Shown here: piece after piece, positions 23,700-35,539 of the stretch
How the letters are laid out: each line of letters opens with the position of its first letter
How positions within the stretch are numbered: the first letter of the stretch is position 1
Assembly: GCA_030062745.1 (NCBI GenBank)
Contig: CP099839.1
Coordinates: 5,751,115 to 5,815,114, forward strand
Origin: Capitulum mitella
Taxonomy: Eukaryota; Arthropoda; Thecostraca; Pollicipedomorpha; Pollicipedidae
Reading direction: 5' to 3'
Length of the DNA stretch: 64,000 nt
Notes under the pieces: generated by a model
Seen by the model: only the letters and a program-made list of their open reading frames with translations
The model's database searches: none
What the model was told of the DNA's origin: nothing
Made by a program: the position numbers and the translations under genes

Positions 23700-24160
23700 C
23701 AAGACCACATCCATAGTCAATAAGGGTCAAGGTCATCAAAGGTCGTCAACCAGTTTGTAACCTGATGAAGATTTGCTTTGCAACATGTTGGTTTCTATGG
23801 AATATGCATTCAAGGACCGGAATAAAAACACGTGTGCGAACACTGATACGCTTATATGTACCAAGGCCAGTAAAGGTCGAAATCATTAAAGGTCAAGGTC
23901 AAATGTCTTGTGACCTAGTCCTGATATGTTCTGCGACATGTCGATTTGCATGAAAGATGCCTTCAAAGGCCCTAATAAAAACACGTGTGGGCACATGGAT
24001 ATGCATACATATATACCAGATACCAGGTCAAGGTCATCAAAAATCAAGGGCAACTTCTTTGCAACCTGGTCCAGATTTACTTTGTAATATGTCGGTTTGT
24101 ATGAAATGTGCATTGAAAGACCCTACCAAAACACGTTTGGCACACTGATACTCACATGTA
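23700..24160 (+). repeat. ~152-bp tandem repeat, three units, with TCAAGGTCA motifs
   Basis: The anchor phrase (CAACATGT at 23781, CGACATGT at 23934, TAATATGT at 24085) recurs every 151-153 bp, followed by ATGAAATATGCATTC-like and ACACGTGTG-like phrases. Each unit contains TCAAGGTCA: 23727-23735, 23893-23901 and 24028-24036. This motif equals a monomeric nuclear-receptor site (FTZ-F1/ERR type). Function is not shown. Confidence 0.8.
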
Positions 24161-24530
24161 TATACTTATACACATAAAGATACATACATCAAGATAAGCG
24201 CTGGAAGTGGCCAAATGTACCGATGCTGGTTACCTTCACTGAAAATATGCGCAAAAGATATATGTCGCGCCCTCATTTACTTTCAAACTGTCCAATGTTA
24301 TTCGAAATCTGATCTGCAAAAGATGAAAACATGACGCTATTGGTCAATGATCTGACATGTCCTCGGCCCGAATTCCTGAGTCAACACGCCAAATGGATGG
24401 AAACTGTCGTATTCCATGCTTTAAACGCCAAACAAACACCCTTTTTCAGTTTCGTTCGAAAAGTTGTACGGAATGGCCTGTACGGGCCCAGAAAGTGTTC
24501 AAAGTTGACTTTTTCTTCCCCATTTGACCT

Positions 24531-24690
24531 TAACCCGCGCACGACCGTCGGTCCGTCCCGAACACCGGCGACTGGGGGGGGGGGGGGGCAGTTGACTGCC
24601 CTCCCCCTCCAACTCACGAACGGTTGGTCGCACGATAAAAATAAGCATGCCGTTGGAAAGCCTGTCACGAGTAGAGCTCGAAATCTACCT
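24531..24690 (-). repeat. Inverted spacer module
   Basis: Read on the minus strand, this matches the plus-strand block at ~27,690-27,845 (GAGCTCTACTCGT, CGTGCGACCAACCGTTCGTGAGTT, GTCGTGCGCGGGTTAA). It begins with TTAACCCGCGCACGACC and contains a long G run at ~24,575. It replaces ~1 kb found at this place in spacers D, E and F. Confidence 0.7.
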
Positions 24691-25215
24691 TATCCCTCGA
24701 TGGCGAGAATGTCATGGAAAGTGAATTCCTACAGGCCGACGACCAAAACAAAGGGTTCTACACTTCTTCCTAATCTATCTTTTCCAGTTAAACCAAACAA
24801 TGCATGAATTGTCAGGACGAGTCATATCGTTATTGATACACTGCAGATGGGCGGACACTCGAATGTTTGCAGATTTCGTGAGGATGTCCAATCTCAATAT
24901 GCATACCGGAGCGTCTGCACTGATTAATCAAGCCTTTATAGACAATGGCAACGACTCTGAGCTTACCTGAGCCCATTGACGATGACCTTTCTCACTTTTT
25001 CCATCGTTTTAATTTAGCTGCATACTGCCATGAAGAAACCAAAGAAAATCGTGCCGATGCATGCATTCGTTAAAACATAAGAAACACCAACCATGCCATA
25101 TAATGTCCTGGCGAGTTTCATTCACGCTTCTCCGTGGTCCGCCAACAGATGGCGTGCCTTCCCGTCTACAGTGGCCATGGGGCCTGTATGCACAAGGCCA
25201 TCCGTGTCTGGCCAC

Positions 25216-25258
25216 TATAAAGGCCGTACCACCGGCGTCGGTGAACACTCCTCTCAGT
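25216..25258 (+). promoter_or_regulatory. Core promoter of cuticle copy B
   Basis: TATAAAG at 25216-25222, 59 bp before the ATG. A perfect arthropod-type initiator TCAGT lies at 25254-25258, but ~40 bp from the TATA box, so the exact start site is open. Confidence 0.72.
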
Positions 25259-25274
25259 TTCCTCAACAGTCAAC

Positions 25275-26117
25275 ATGAGGGCGCTGGTGAGTGTAACAGG
25301 GAACGCTAGAGGGCGTAAGCGAGTGCGTGATAAAGTCGGTACATTCGAAACAATTACTCACATTCCAAATAAACAGAACACAGAACCGCTCTGATGCATC
25401 TCCTCGTAGAGCGACGTTCATCATCTCCCTTATATTTTTCAAGTATGCATTGACATGCGTGCTGCTATACCCAGTCCATTGATCATTGCAAATGACGCGA
25501 ACACCCCATGTCCCATGTTTCAGATTCTGTGTACGCTGGTCGTGGCCGCACGGGCCCTGTACTCGGCCCCTGCCATCGGAGCTCGATTCAGCTACGGTTA
25601 CACAGCCGCCGCCCCCCTGTACGCCGGCTACGGCTACACCAGGGCATACGGTGCTGCCCCTGTGGCTGCTACCTACGCTGCTACCCCTGTCGCTGCTACC
25701 TACGCTGCTACCCCTGTTGCTGCGGGCTACGCTGCCCCTGTGGCTGCTGCACATGCTGCTCCTGTGGCTGCTGCCTACGCCGCCCCTGTGGCCACCAGTG
25801 CCCAGCACCACTCCCAGGATGAGCTCGGCCAGTACAACTACGGCTACTCGGATATCAACTCGGCCAAGAACGAGGTCAAGACTGCTGACGGTGTGGTCCG
25901 CGGCTCATACAGCTACCGCGACGCCTACGGCCTGCCGCAGAAGGTCGACTACGTGTCTGACGCTCTTGGCTTCCGTGTGGCGGCCACCAACCTGCCGGTG
26001 GGCCCTGCCCAGGCCGGTCTGGTCGGACCGGCCCCCGTCGGTGACACCCCTGAGGTTGCCGCTGCCAAGTCGGCCCATTTCGCTGCCCATGCCGAGGCCT
26101 TGGCCCGGGCTCACTAA
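25275..26117 (+). CDS. Single-domain cuticle protein, copy B
   Basis: A 201-residue secreted, chitin-binding cuticle protein. Exon 1 (25275-25286) encodes MRAL. A 237 bp GT-AG intron follows, then exon 2 (25524-26117). It has the same signal peptide as copy A, a Tyr-rich N-terminal stretch, AAPVA-type repeats (one unit reads HAAPV instead of YAAPV), a chitin_bind_4-type domain at ~106-162 and the Ala-rich C-terminus ending LARAH with no dibasic site. The stop falls where the RKRR linker begins in copy A. The ATG at 25455 lies in the intron and is not the start. The 3' flank has an extra CAACAACAAC run at ~26,208-26,222. Confidence 0.88.
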
Positions 26118-28219
26118 ACCATTCCATATTCATCTGTGAGGAGAGCACAGTGAACGCGATAGAATTCATGTTACTGAATTAGTATCGCTTTCGTATCTAG
26201 ATTAACAACACAACAACAACAACTTATGTCTCAGTTGTGTTCTGTTCATGTCGTTGCTAGTAATGTCCGTTCAACTTGTCCTTTGTTGTATGTACCTCGG
26301 TAACATCGCCATAAATGAATATATTTCATTTCGCAATGTATGACATTTGCATTAATCTTTCACGCTTTGGATTTAACGTATGTGAAAAGTACGAAGTAAT
26401 GGAAATAGATTTAACCTTCGCCGGACTACGTAGATAGTTTCCATCCCTCCCTCTTCTCCCGATGAGTGTGACTTTAGAATCTTGGTATGGTCTTCGTCAA
26501 GAACCTGACGTCTGGCATGTTTCCCAAAAATCAATGATAAGCATTACTGGACATGTCGGGCCGTCGAGTTAGAAGTCATTCTTCATGGCTTGCAACCGTT
26601 TTTCTTAATCTGAGCTATGTTTCTGCTTCTTCCCTAAGAGTTCGATGAGACACGGGGTCAGAATTTGATACATGACTGGATCGATGTACGCCTGATTACA
26701 CATCGCGATTTGAAATCTCAATGATATTTTCAAAATGGAGTTAGTCACTGACCCAATTTGACCTCAGAATCACTGTGGGCCGATCTTTGGATGATTTGTA
26801 TCGCTGACATCAGTAATGTCAACTATTTCTACGAACTTTTCAGCTATTTTTTCGCAAAACAAGATATCACAAGAATGATTTCAGGGATTAGTGATCTTGA
26901 TAGATGCAACAAATCTGCTGTCTCAGACTTTTGGGAATTTTCTGGGTCACTGACCTAACGTCAAGCCGATTTTTAAGACAAGTCGTCGTTTTTTCGGAAA
27001 TTGGCGGAATTTTTCGCAACATTTTTAGTGTGGAGTAAAGCAGACATCCAGTGACCGCCATTGGGCAATGTATCAATGACTTCCAGCTATTGACCTGAGG
27101 TCAGGTCACGAATAATTACTAAGAGCCAAAATGTAGCACCGCCAAAATCAGCGATGAATTACTCAAAACGGTACAAAATGGCAGAACTTGCTTGCACAGA
27201 CGTAATACCAAGAACCTCAAAAAGTTTGGAAAAATTGCATACTTTGGAAATAAACAGGCTCTCGCAAATAAAGCTCCGTCAGTTGTGTAGATTGGTAACT
27301 AACGAATTGTTCCAAAATTTAAGAGCATGAGAAACCATCACAAGAACCACTAAGATTAATAAAATTTACATGGATAGTCGCGTAAATAAAGCAACGCTCA
27401 AATTAGTTCCTGTTGATTTCTTACTGCTTTCGGCTGCAGCGCCCGCCGACAACCGGCGTCAAAATTACCGTGCCTTTAACTAAACGTTTCGGCGTATATA
27501 TTGGACAAATCTGAGAAATTAGACGTGTATCGGCATCTGCAGACCTTTACTTGGGTGTTGGTGCCTTTATCTATGCGTTATTAGTCACAGCCATTAAGAT
27601 TAAGACCGTTTCCTGGTCTCATGCAGTCGGCTATGAGAAAATATATCTTGGGCGTAAATTTCTTACATATTATCCAAAACTAAAAATGGGACCAATTTCG
27701 AGCTCTACTCGTCACAAGCTTTTCAGCGGTTTCCTTATTTTTTTATCGTGCGACCAACCGTTCGTGAGTTAGAGGGGCGAGCGGTCAACCGCCCCTCCCC
27801 TCAGTCGGGCGTGATCGTCGCCGACCCACGGTCGTGCGCGGGTCAAGCAATGTGAACATCATTCCCCAGCTAAAAGTCCGCGTTGGTGGCGAGACTTTTC
27901 AACGCGTATCAGCAAAAGGTATTGGTGAAGACAAAGGTGCAGAATCCTGAAGGAAATATGCTGTACACTTTTTATTATCTCTCAACAACTTTGTCTTCAC
28001 ATAATTCTTGTGTTTTAAACAATACAAGGAGAGAAAGACGTTGCGAAACCTGGTTTACCTCGCCGACTAGATTAATAAAAAGGCTGCCAATTTGTCCTAT
28101 CTTTATCAGAGTCGATCACGTGTATAAAATGTGACAAGTTCCACAGGGAAATCTCGACATCTTCTACGTCAACTTTTATAATCCTTTATGAACGTAATAT
28201 TTCAATGAAAAATGAGGCC

Positions 28220-28383
28220 CCCACGCAAACATCCACGCTCGCACGAACGCACGCACCCGCACACACACCTAAACACACGGATATATATACATATATGTAT
28301 CTGTATGCATATCTATATATATATATATATATATATATGATACAGGTATATGATATATCTATATCTATATATAGATAGATATG
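28220..28383. repeat. Compound microsatellite, spacer B
   Basis: Ordered CGCACGAACGCACGCAC, then CACACA, then a long AT run to ATAGATAGAT. The same order is found at the same relative place in the other spacers. Confidence 0.9.
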
Positions 28384-29369
28384 CCAATGGCGGTGGAAGT
28401 GGTGAATTATTGTCTTAAAACCTATTAAGTTTCACCTACAAAATTAAGTCATCCAGGAAGATATGTATAGTTGTTAGGAATTTGTTTTAAAACCAATGTG
28501 GTTTCTCCCATCAGATTAAATCACTGAGAATAATATAAATATTTGGAAGTAACAGACTGCACCGAAACAGGCCAAATAACGATTTGACAAAGGTAATCCA
28601 TGCAAACAAATTTATCTGTAATGCAAATCAACGCGGATTTTTCAAACCCATAGATTCCAGCATTTGTTGGCGCTTTACTGAGAACGTTGACGTCATGCAA
28701 AGTTATTAAGTAAGTTCTTCAATGGGATAAGCCAGCTAACGGTAGATGGTTGAGTGAAAGTCTGCACGACGGAGACAAAACTACTATCTTTGTTGGAACA
28801 GACGTACATTAATCCAAGGGTGTTGTTCTAATTGCCCCCCAGGGTCCAACAACCTATCTTCTTCAAAATTGGGATTGTCAACGGATTCAATCCACTTAAT
28901 TCGTGGCTGTCATCAGAGGGGACAGGCAAAGGGAAAAAACGCAGAAGTATTGGCACGGGATGAATTGCGTGACGCGTTTGGTTTAAACATGACTGACGGG
29001 GAGCCAGTCAACCTCTGGGGAGACGGTCAACCTCTTCCGATTGAACGGCCATATCATTCCAAAAGATAATTTATGAACCCTAAAAAGGCCTTATAACATG
29101 CAAGTCGGACATATTTTACGCCTGGTAGCCCGCTTTGACAATGGTCATGTCTGGTTCTATTTATGTCGCCTAATATCGGCAATGAAAGATATTTGGAAAC
29201 GAAGAAATACGAAAATGGGGAACGATTACTGATTAACGGAGATTAAGCACCATATCCCTGGAGGCAGCTGCACATAGCATCATTGTGATGTATCCATCAG
29301 CTTTACCTCAGGAATATCAACCATTTATGTTTGTTTTCTTTTTTAACATGCGCAATGGAAGCGGTTTAA

Positions 29370-29560
29370 AAAACACGTGTGCGCAAATGGATATGCATTC
29401 ATATATACCAGATACCAGGTCAAGGTCATCAAAAATAAAGGGGAATTTTTTTGCCACCTGGTCCAGATTTGCTTTGCCATATGTCGATTTTGTATGAAAT
29501 GTACATGCAAAGACCCTACTAAAACACGTTTGGCACACTGATACTTGTGTATACTTATAC
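29370..29560 (+). repeat. Truncated 152-bp repeat, spacer B
   Basis: Only about one unit remains (CCAGGTCAAGGTCATC ... CACGTTTGGCACACTG). The upstream units are lost at a junction near 29,358, where GGAAGCGG runs into TTTAAAAAACACGTG. Confidence 0.75.
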
Positions 29561-31581
29561 ACATAAACATACATACATAAAGATAAGCGCTGGAAATGAC
29601 CTAATGTATCGAGGTTGGTTACCTTCATTGAAAATATGCCAAAAGATACATGTTGCGCCCTTACTTGTTCTGAAACTGTCCGTGTGGTTCGAAATCTGAT
29701 CTGCAAAAGATGAAAAAATGACGCCGTAGGTCAATGATCCGACATGGCCTCGGCCCGAATTCCTGATGGATGGATGGATGATGTTCGCGAGATGGATGGA
29801 AACTGTCGTATTCCAGGCTTTAAAGACAAAAAAAAACATCCTTTTCCCGTTCTGTTCGAAACGTTGTACGGAATGGCCTGTACGGGTCGAGAAAGTGTTC
29901 AAAGTTGACCGTTTCCTCCCCATTGAACCTTGAAGATATCGACCTAGGGTCATGAAAATGGCACACAATGTAAATCGTTATAGCCTCACCCTGTCCTTTG
30001 AATTTCATGTCTCTAGCGCTTTCCGTGGCCGAGATCGAACGCGGAGGCACTTTCGGACCCCCCCTCCAGTGCGCGTTAGTGCGAAACCCCTGTTCCACTG
30101 CGTGTGTTAAGGAACCAAGCCGTCACATCTGATGCATTAAAGCTTCTGGAGTAATCATGCTGGATGTCATGACACAAAAAGGAGATGTTCCATTTTAGTC
30201 ATAGTTTCAGTTGAATTGATTACGAAATGTTGCCTATCATATCCGCAGCACATATTTTTCTGAGGCAAGAAGCAGGAAGGCTAATAAAAAAACATTCGAT
30301 TAAATAAAATATTACCAAACAATATAAACTTCCGATCTCAGTAACTGGTTTGACATTGAACTCCGATTAATAGTGGCGTAATGGTGGCATAATGGTCTGA
30401 TGGTAGTCAAGGGAGTTTAGGCACAGGGTATTATGTCTGGGTTCGGTAAAACAGTGCAATTCCAAACTCTGTGGTCGGTGAAACACAAGGTGCTACGAAA
30501 AGCGCGTGTCAGGGCGCCCAATTTCGCAATGTTCTATAATGCGAACGTTTGCCGCTCAGCGCTCGCTACGAACGTCCTTTCTTTGCCAAGAAATATCCGT
30601 ATATCGTGTAGAAATCAATAGCTATAAATCGCGTGCCACATAGGTTATGGGAAATAACTGAACTTCATAACAATGGCGTTTTGAGGCATAACACATTTCT
30701 AAATTAATTTCAGCTTCCAGGGCATTTAATTTTAGTATCTTAGTTGATGACTGATACCGCAGCTAGAACATTCACTTCAATATAACAAAATGGATTAAAT
30801 ACAAAAATTCACCGCTAAAAGGAACGCAAGAAAAATAGGGTATCAGAAACTTCCTTTTCAAAAATAGGTGCGCATCGCTGAAGGTTCTGTTCCTATATAA
30901 TCCTGTTGACTGACAGTAGTGACGGGTTTTGGTCAATGCCCATTTTTAAAGCATTTAACCTTGGTCCCGCCTATCGCGGAAATGTTCAGCTTTAGTGTAT
31001 TCTTGATATCTCTATTTTGTTAGCTTTGTTTACGAACATGCGGAAAGATATACCTTATCCGTCGATGGAGAGAATGTCATGGAAAGTAAATTCCTACACG
31101 CCGACGACCGGAACAAAGCGTTCTACATTTCGTCCCATCCTACCTTTTCCAGCTAAGCCAAACAATGCATGAATTGTCAGGACGCGTTATATCGTTACTG
31201 ATACACTGCAGATGAGCGCACACTCGAATTTTCGCAGATTTTGTCAGGATGTCCAATCTGAATATGCATGCCGGAGCGTCTGCACTGATTAATCAGGCCT
31301 TTATAGAAAATGGCAACGACGCTTGAAGCTTACCTGAGCCCATTGACGATGACCTTTCTCACTTTTTCCATCGTTTTAATTGAGCTGTATACTGCCCTGA
31401 AGAAACGAAAGACAACCATGCCGATGCATGCACTCGTTAAAACATAAGAAACACGAACAATGCCATATAATGTCCTAACGAGTTTCATTCACGCTTCTCA
31501 GTGGTCTGCCAACAGATGGCGTGCCTTCCCATCTACAGTGACCATGGGGCCTGCATTCACAAGGCCATACGTGGCTGGCCA

Positions 31582-31625
31582 CTATAAAGGCCGCTCCACC
31601 GACGTCGGTAGGCACTCCTCACAGT
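31582..31625 (+). promoter_or_regulatory. Core promoter of cuticle copy C
   Basis: TATAAAG at 31582-31588, 60 bp before the ATG, in the shared CCACTATAAAGGCCGCTCC context, with TCACAGTC just downstream. Confidence 0.74.
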
Positions 31626-31641
31626 CTCCTCCACAGCCAAC

Positions 31642-32458
31642 ATGAGGGCGCTGGTGAGTGTAACAGTGAACGCTAGAGGGCGTAAGCGAGTGCGTGATAA
31701 AGTCGGTACATTCGAAACAATTACTCACATTTCTAATGAACAGAACAGAGAACCGCTGTGATGCATCTCCTTACAGCGAAGTTCAACATCTCCCTTATAT
31801 TTTTCAAGTATGTATTGACACGCGTACTGCTATACCCAGTCCATTGATCATTGCAAATGACGTGAACACCCCATGTTCCATGTTTCAGATTCTGTGTACG
31901 CTGGTCGTGGCCGCACGGGCCCTGTACTCGGCCCCTGCCATCGGAGCTCGATTCAGCTACGGTTACACAGCCGCCGCCCCCCTCTACGCCGGTTACGGCT
32001 ACACCAGGGCATACGGTGCTGCCCCTGTGGCTGCTACCTACGCTGCTACCCCTGTCGCTGCTACCTACGCTGCTGCCCCTGTTGCTGCTGCCTATGCTGC
32101 TCCTGTGGCTGCTGCCTACGCCGCCCCTGTGGCCACCAGTGCCCAGCATCACTCCCAGGATGAGCTCGGCCAGTACAACTACGGCTACTCGGATATCAAC
32201 TCGGCCAAGAACGAGGTCAAGACTGCTGACGGTGTGGTCCGCGGCTCTTACAGCTACCGCGACGCCTACGGCCTGCCGCAGAAGGTCGACTACGTGTCTG
32301 ACGCTCTTGGCTTCCGTGTGGCGGCCACCAACCTGCCGGTGGGCCCTGCCCAGGCCGGTCTGGTCGGACCGGCCCCCGTCGGTGACACCCCTGAGGTTGC
32401 CGCTGCCAAGTCCGCCCACTTCGCTGCCCATGCCGAGGCCTTGGCCCGGGCTCACTGA
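31642..32458 (+). CDS. Single-domain cuticle protein, copy C
   Basis: A 193-residue secreted cuticle protein. Exon 1 (31642-31653, MRAL), a 235 bp intron, and exon 2 (31889-32458). It shares signal peptide, Tyr-rich segment, AAPVA repeats (37 residues between YGAAP and SAQHH against 44-45 in A, B and F), a chitin_bind_4-type domain at ~98-154 and the LARAH end. The stop is TGA, whereas A, B, D and F use TAA. The 3' flank contains AATAAA at 32543-32548, the only canonical polyadenylation signal seen at that position; sister copies read ATTAACAAC there. The ATG at 31694 is intronic. Confidence 0.88.
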
Positions 32459-34760
32459 ACCATTCCATATTCATCTGTGAGGAGAGCACAGTGAACGCGA
32501 TAGAATTCATGTTACTTGAATTAGTATCGCTTTCGTATCTAGAATAAAAAGTTATCACACTTAGTGTCTGTGTTGTGTTCTTTTAATGTGATTGCAAACA
32601 ATGTCCGAACTTGTCCTTTGTTGTATGTACCTGTTAACATCGCCATAAATGAATATATTTCATTTCGCAGTGCACGACATTTGTATTGGCCTTTTCCGCT
32701 TTGGATTTCAGGTATGTGAGAAGTACAAGGTATTGGAAACACATGTAATCCTTGCCGGGCTATGGAGATAGTTTCCAGCTTTACCTCTTCCCCGATGAGG
32801 ATGTTTTTAGAATGCTGGTATGGCGCTCGTCAATAGCCTAACTTTTGGCATATTCCCAAAACATTAAAATGGAAAATATTACTGGACATGTCAGGCAACC
32901 GAGTTAGACGTCATCCTTGAGGTCTGTTTCTGTTTCTTCCTCAGCAGGTTGATGAGACGTGGGTTCAGTTTTTGGCACATGAATGGTTCGACATATGCCT
33001 GATTATACATCGCGCTTTGAAAGCTCTGTCACATTTCCAAGATCAAGTAGGGTTATTGACCTTATTTGACCTCAAATCACTTTGGAACGGTCTTTGGATG
33101 ATCTGTAGCGCAGATGTCAGTGATACAAACTCTTTCTAGCCCAGTCAGTCACTGCACCTGGTAATATCTGCACCTGAAAAACTCACCTCATGTCTGAAAA
33201 AATAAAAAAAAACTTTCTTCCTCTCGTTAATCAGAATAATTGTAATAGCAAAAATGACTGTGGTAACAAATTATTTCTGATGACAGAGCCGTAGAATATC
33301 ATGACGAGACTTGACACTGCATTTTCCTTACTGATCTGAGGGGAAAATTATCATTCATTAGAACGAATGATCGGTTTTAATATCACGTCGTTACAAAAGC
33401 TAACTTGCAGGCCGTTTTGCTATAAAACAGGAATGACGGCAGAGACGCCAAACGATGTCATATTCATTTGCTGTGACATAAAATGTGGCCAGGTGACACA
33501 ACAGGAGTAAAATAACGAACCATTCGTATCTGAACAAACAGAGCTACACGCCCCTTTTTGTTTTTCGTTGTATTCTGTCAGGAGCAAAATGGGGAGGGGT
33601 GACAACCACCTTCTCGTCGAGAACGTGGATGAAAATCGTGTTCTGCTAGTCGATGCGTTTTTAAGTTGACTCAAACAACTTCCTAAGGTGAGGTCCCCGA
33701 TGAGAGCTCTGATGAGAGCTTCTGCTACGCAGAACAAGCTAAACGGATTGTAACATCACTCCCGATTGTGCAAATGCAGATGACGTCTTGCTTAGGGGCG
33801 GTTTTCAAGTCTGAGCAATGTGAACGTCATTCATTCTCCAGCTAAAAGACAGTGTTGTTGGCGAGCCTTTTCCGCATACATCAACAAAAGGTACTAGTGG
33901 AGACAAGGATGCAAAATTCTGAACGAAATACCTTACACTTCTCATTAACTTTGAGTAAGTCGATCTTGACATAATTCTTGTGCTTGGAAGCAATATAAAG
34001 AGATGAAAACGTTATGGGACCTTGTTTACCTCGCCGACTAGAACAACAAATAAGTCGCCAATTTGTTTTATGCTGAACTTGGTGGGTCACGTATAAAACT
34101 TCTAATAACTTTCATTAGGGATTTTTGGACATCTTTTGCGTCATTAATTTTATAATCAGCTGAAAACATAACATTTCCCTAGGAAACGACGCGCACCCCT
34201 CTAAACGCATTCATATATTACATATATACACAGATAAACTAATGGTGATTCAAGTGGTGAAATAATTGTTGTTCTAAAAACCCATATAGTTTCACCGATA
34301 AGATCAAATCCCCACATGGTTATGTGTAGTTGGAGCTAACTGTCTTAAAACCTAAATAGTTTCTACTGGAAGATTAAATCACCTAGAATGATATGTATAG
34401 TTGAAATTAGCAGGAAAAGGCGAAAATAACGTTCTGAGAACGGTGATGCAAGTAAAGAAACTAACCTGTCACGGAAATCAACGGGGATTTTTGAAGCTAA
34501 TGAATTGCAGGATTTGTTGACAGCGTGCTGAGAATGCAGAGTTGACTCAAAGTTATTAAATAAGTTTTTGAATGGGATAAGCCAGCAAATGATGGTTCAG
34601 TCAGTCTTTAATGGAAGCAGACTATTCATAAACTGGCTGGTGGAATAGACATAGATTAACACAAGGGTGCTGTTTTGTTTAAATCACTGGGGGTGGGGCG
34701 AACCCAGGGCCCGACAAACGATCTGCTCCAAAATTGGGATTCTCAACGAACTTCGCCCAT
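32459..34760 (+). repeat. Spacer C-D, diverged first half
   Basis: Homologous to the other spacers but more diverged. It keeps the 3' flank, the TGACCTTATTTGACCTCAAA block (~33,058), an AAAAGGCCGCGTTGG-related block (~33,842) and TGGGATAAGCCAGCAAA (~34,575). Only a weak microsatellite remains (~34,190-34,240). A separate GCAGGCCGTTTTGC block (~33,408) links it to 17,420 and 37,570. Confidence 0.6.
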
Positions 34761-35272
34761 TTAACCCTAGTTCCGGCAAAGCGGCTGAATCGGCGCCCCC
34801 CTGGGATTTTTCCTTACCAATGTTAGGATTTCTGAAGCAGTTTCACGAAACAAACTTCGTCAGTTTTCTTACCTATTCATTGTACATACGTAATTTTACA
34901 ATTTCACAATTTTACTTTGCTCAGTGGCCGATCCAGGCAACGTTTTTGGGAGGCACCTCACGCCATTTTTGGCCCTGTTAAAGGTCACAGGAAAATGGCT
35001 GCCAAAAACAGCATTTTTAGGATAGAACTTAAAACTTTGTATAGGTGAACAGTTGGGTAAGCATACAAATATGATATTGTTCATGATAATGCCACATCAC
35101 AGAGTCAAGTCAAGGTCGAAACTCAAAATCTGGTTTGACATTACTAGCTTTAGCGTTATTTCTCCAAATGCCAAACCCAAGATATATATGACGTAGAAGG
35201 GTGCACTCTACATGTGTACAACGTTACAGATTGATATCAGGTGGGGTCACGGAGCTATCACCTAGAATGTCA
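34761..35272 (+). mobile_element. TTAA MITE copy 3, 3'-truncated
   Basis: TTAA at 34761-34764, then CCCTAGTTCCGG. It follows copy 1 in order up to CACGGAGCTATCACC at ~35,260, where an AT microsatellite takes over. The insertion site is the native spacer TTAA: sister spacers read TTCAATCCACTTAATTCGTG (~28,885), while here CCATTTAA runs into the element. Confidence 0.75.
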
Positions 35273-35308
35273 AATATATATATATATATATATATATATG
35301 ACATTCTA
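35263..35308. repeat. AT-rich perfect hairpin at the MITE breakpoint
   Basis: TAGAATGTCA at 35263-35272 and TGACATTCTA at 35299-35308 are exact reverse complements, separated by a self-complementary AT run, so the whole 46 bp can fold. The left arm is MITE sequence; the right arm is its inverted repeat. Confidence 0.85.
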
Positions 35309-35346
35309 TGTATATATATATATATATACACACACATATATATACA

Positions 35347-35394
<48 letters not shown>
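35273..35394. repeat. (AT)n microsatellite
   Basis: Two AT tracts separated by the right hairpin arm and by a CACACA patch at ~35,330. Confidence 0.9.
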
Positions 35395-35398
<4 letters not shown>

Positions 35399-35539
35399 CT
35401 TTGAGGTACAAAGCCCCTTATTCGTGGTTGGAATTCTTTTCCGATTACCCTTGCATACATTTGTAATTCAAGTCATTTTCTTAAAATAAAAAAAAAAACA
35501 TTGATGGTACGGTGCAAAGGAATCGGGTGAGCTGGAATT
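35395..35539. other. Short noncoding link
   Basis: No gene seen. It contains an A-rich run at ~35,487-35,498. Confidence 0.4.

Larger units (their letters stand above)
21259..25215 (+). repeat. Spacer A-B of the cuticle array
   Basis: It begins with a conserved 3' flank (CCATTCCATATYCATCTGTG and AGCACAGTGAACGCGATAGA), which is probably the 3' UTR. The conserved GGAAATTGGCGGAATTTTTC block lies at ~22,136. Near 22,890 the sequence jumps from CATCGTGCGA directly to GTACGCGTTTGG, so ~1 kb present in other spacers, including the microsatellite, is missing. The TATTTATGTCGCC block (~23,200), 152-bp repeats, an inverted module and the gene-proximal block follow. No gene recognised. Confidence 0.75.
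26118..31581 (+). repeat. Spacer B-C of the cuticle array
   Basis: Full-order spacer. It holds the 3' flank, GGCGGAATTTTT block (~26,997), CTATGCGTTATTAGTCACAG block (~27,570), GGCCGACC-type GC block (~27,780-27,850), AGGTATTGGTGAAGACAA block (~27,920) and microsatellite (28,220-28,383). After these come the GGTTTAAACATGAC block (~28,978), a shortened 152-bp repeat and the promoter-proximal blocks. A (GGAT)n patch lies at ~29,765. No gene recognised. Confidence 0.75.

Noticed and set aside
23700-24160. CRISPR-like regular repeats
   Set aside because: The whole 152-bp unit is repeated, with no unique spacers between short identical repeats, and the context is eukaryotic.
27551-27772. Recurrent 60-76 codon spacer frame (VSWSHAVGYEKIY-type) seen in spacers B, D, E, orphan and F
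   Set aside because: The frame is broken in spacer A and shifts in spacer D, and changes are not biased to silent positions by eye. It is probably just shared spacer descent.
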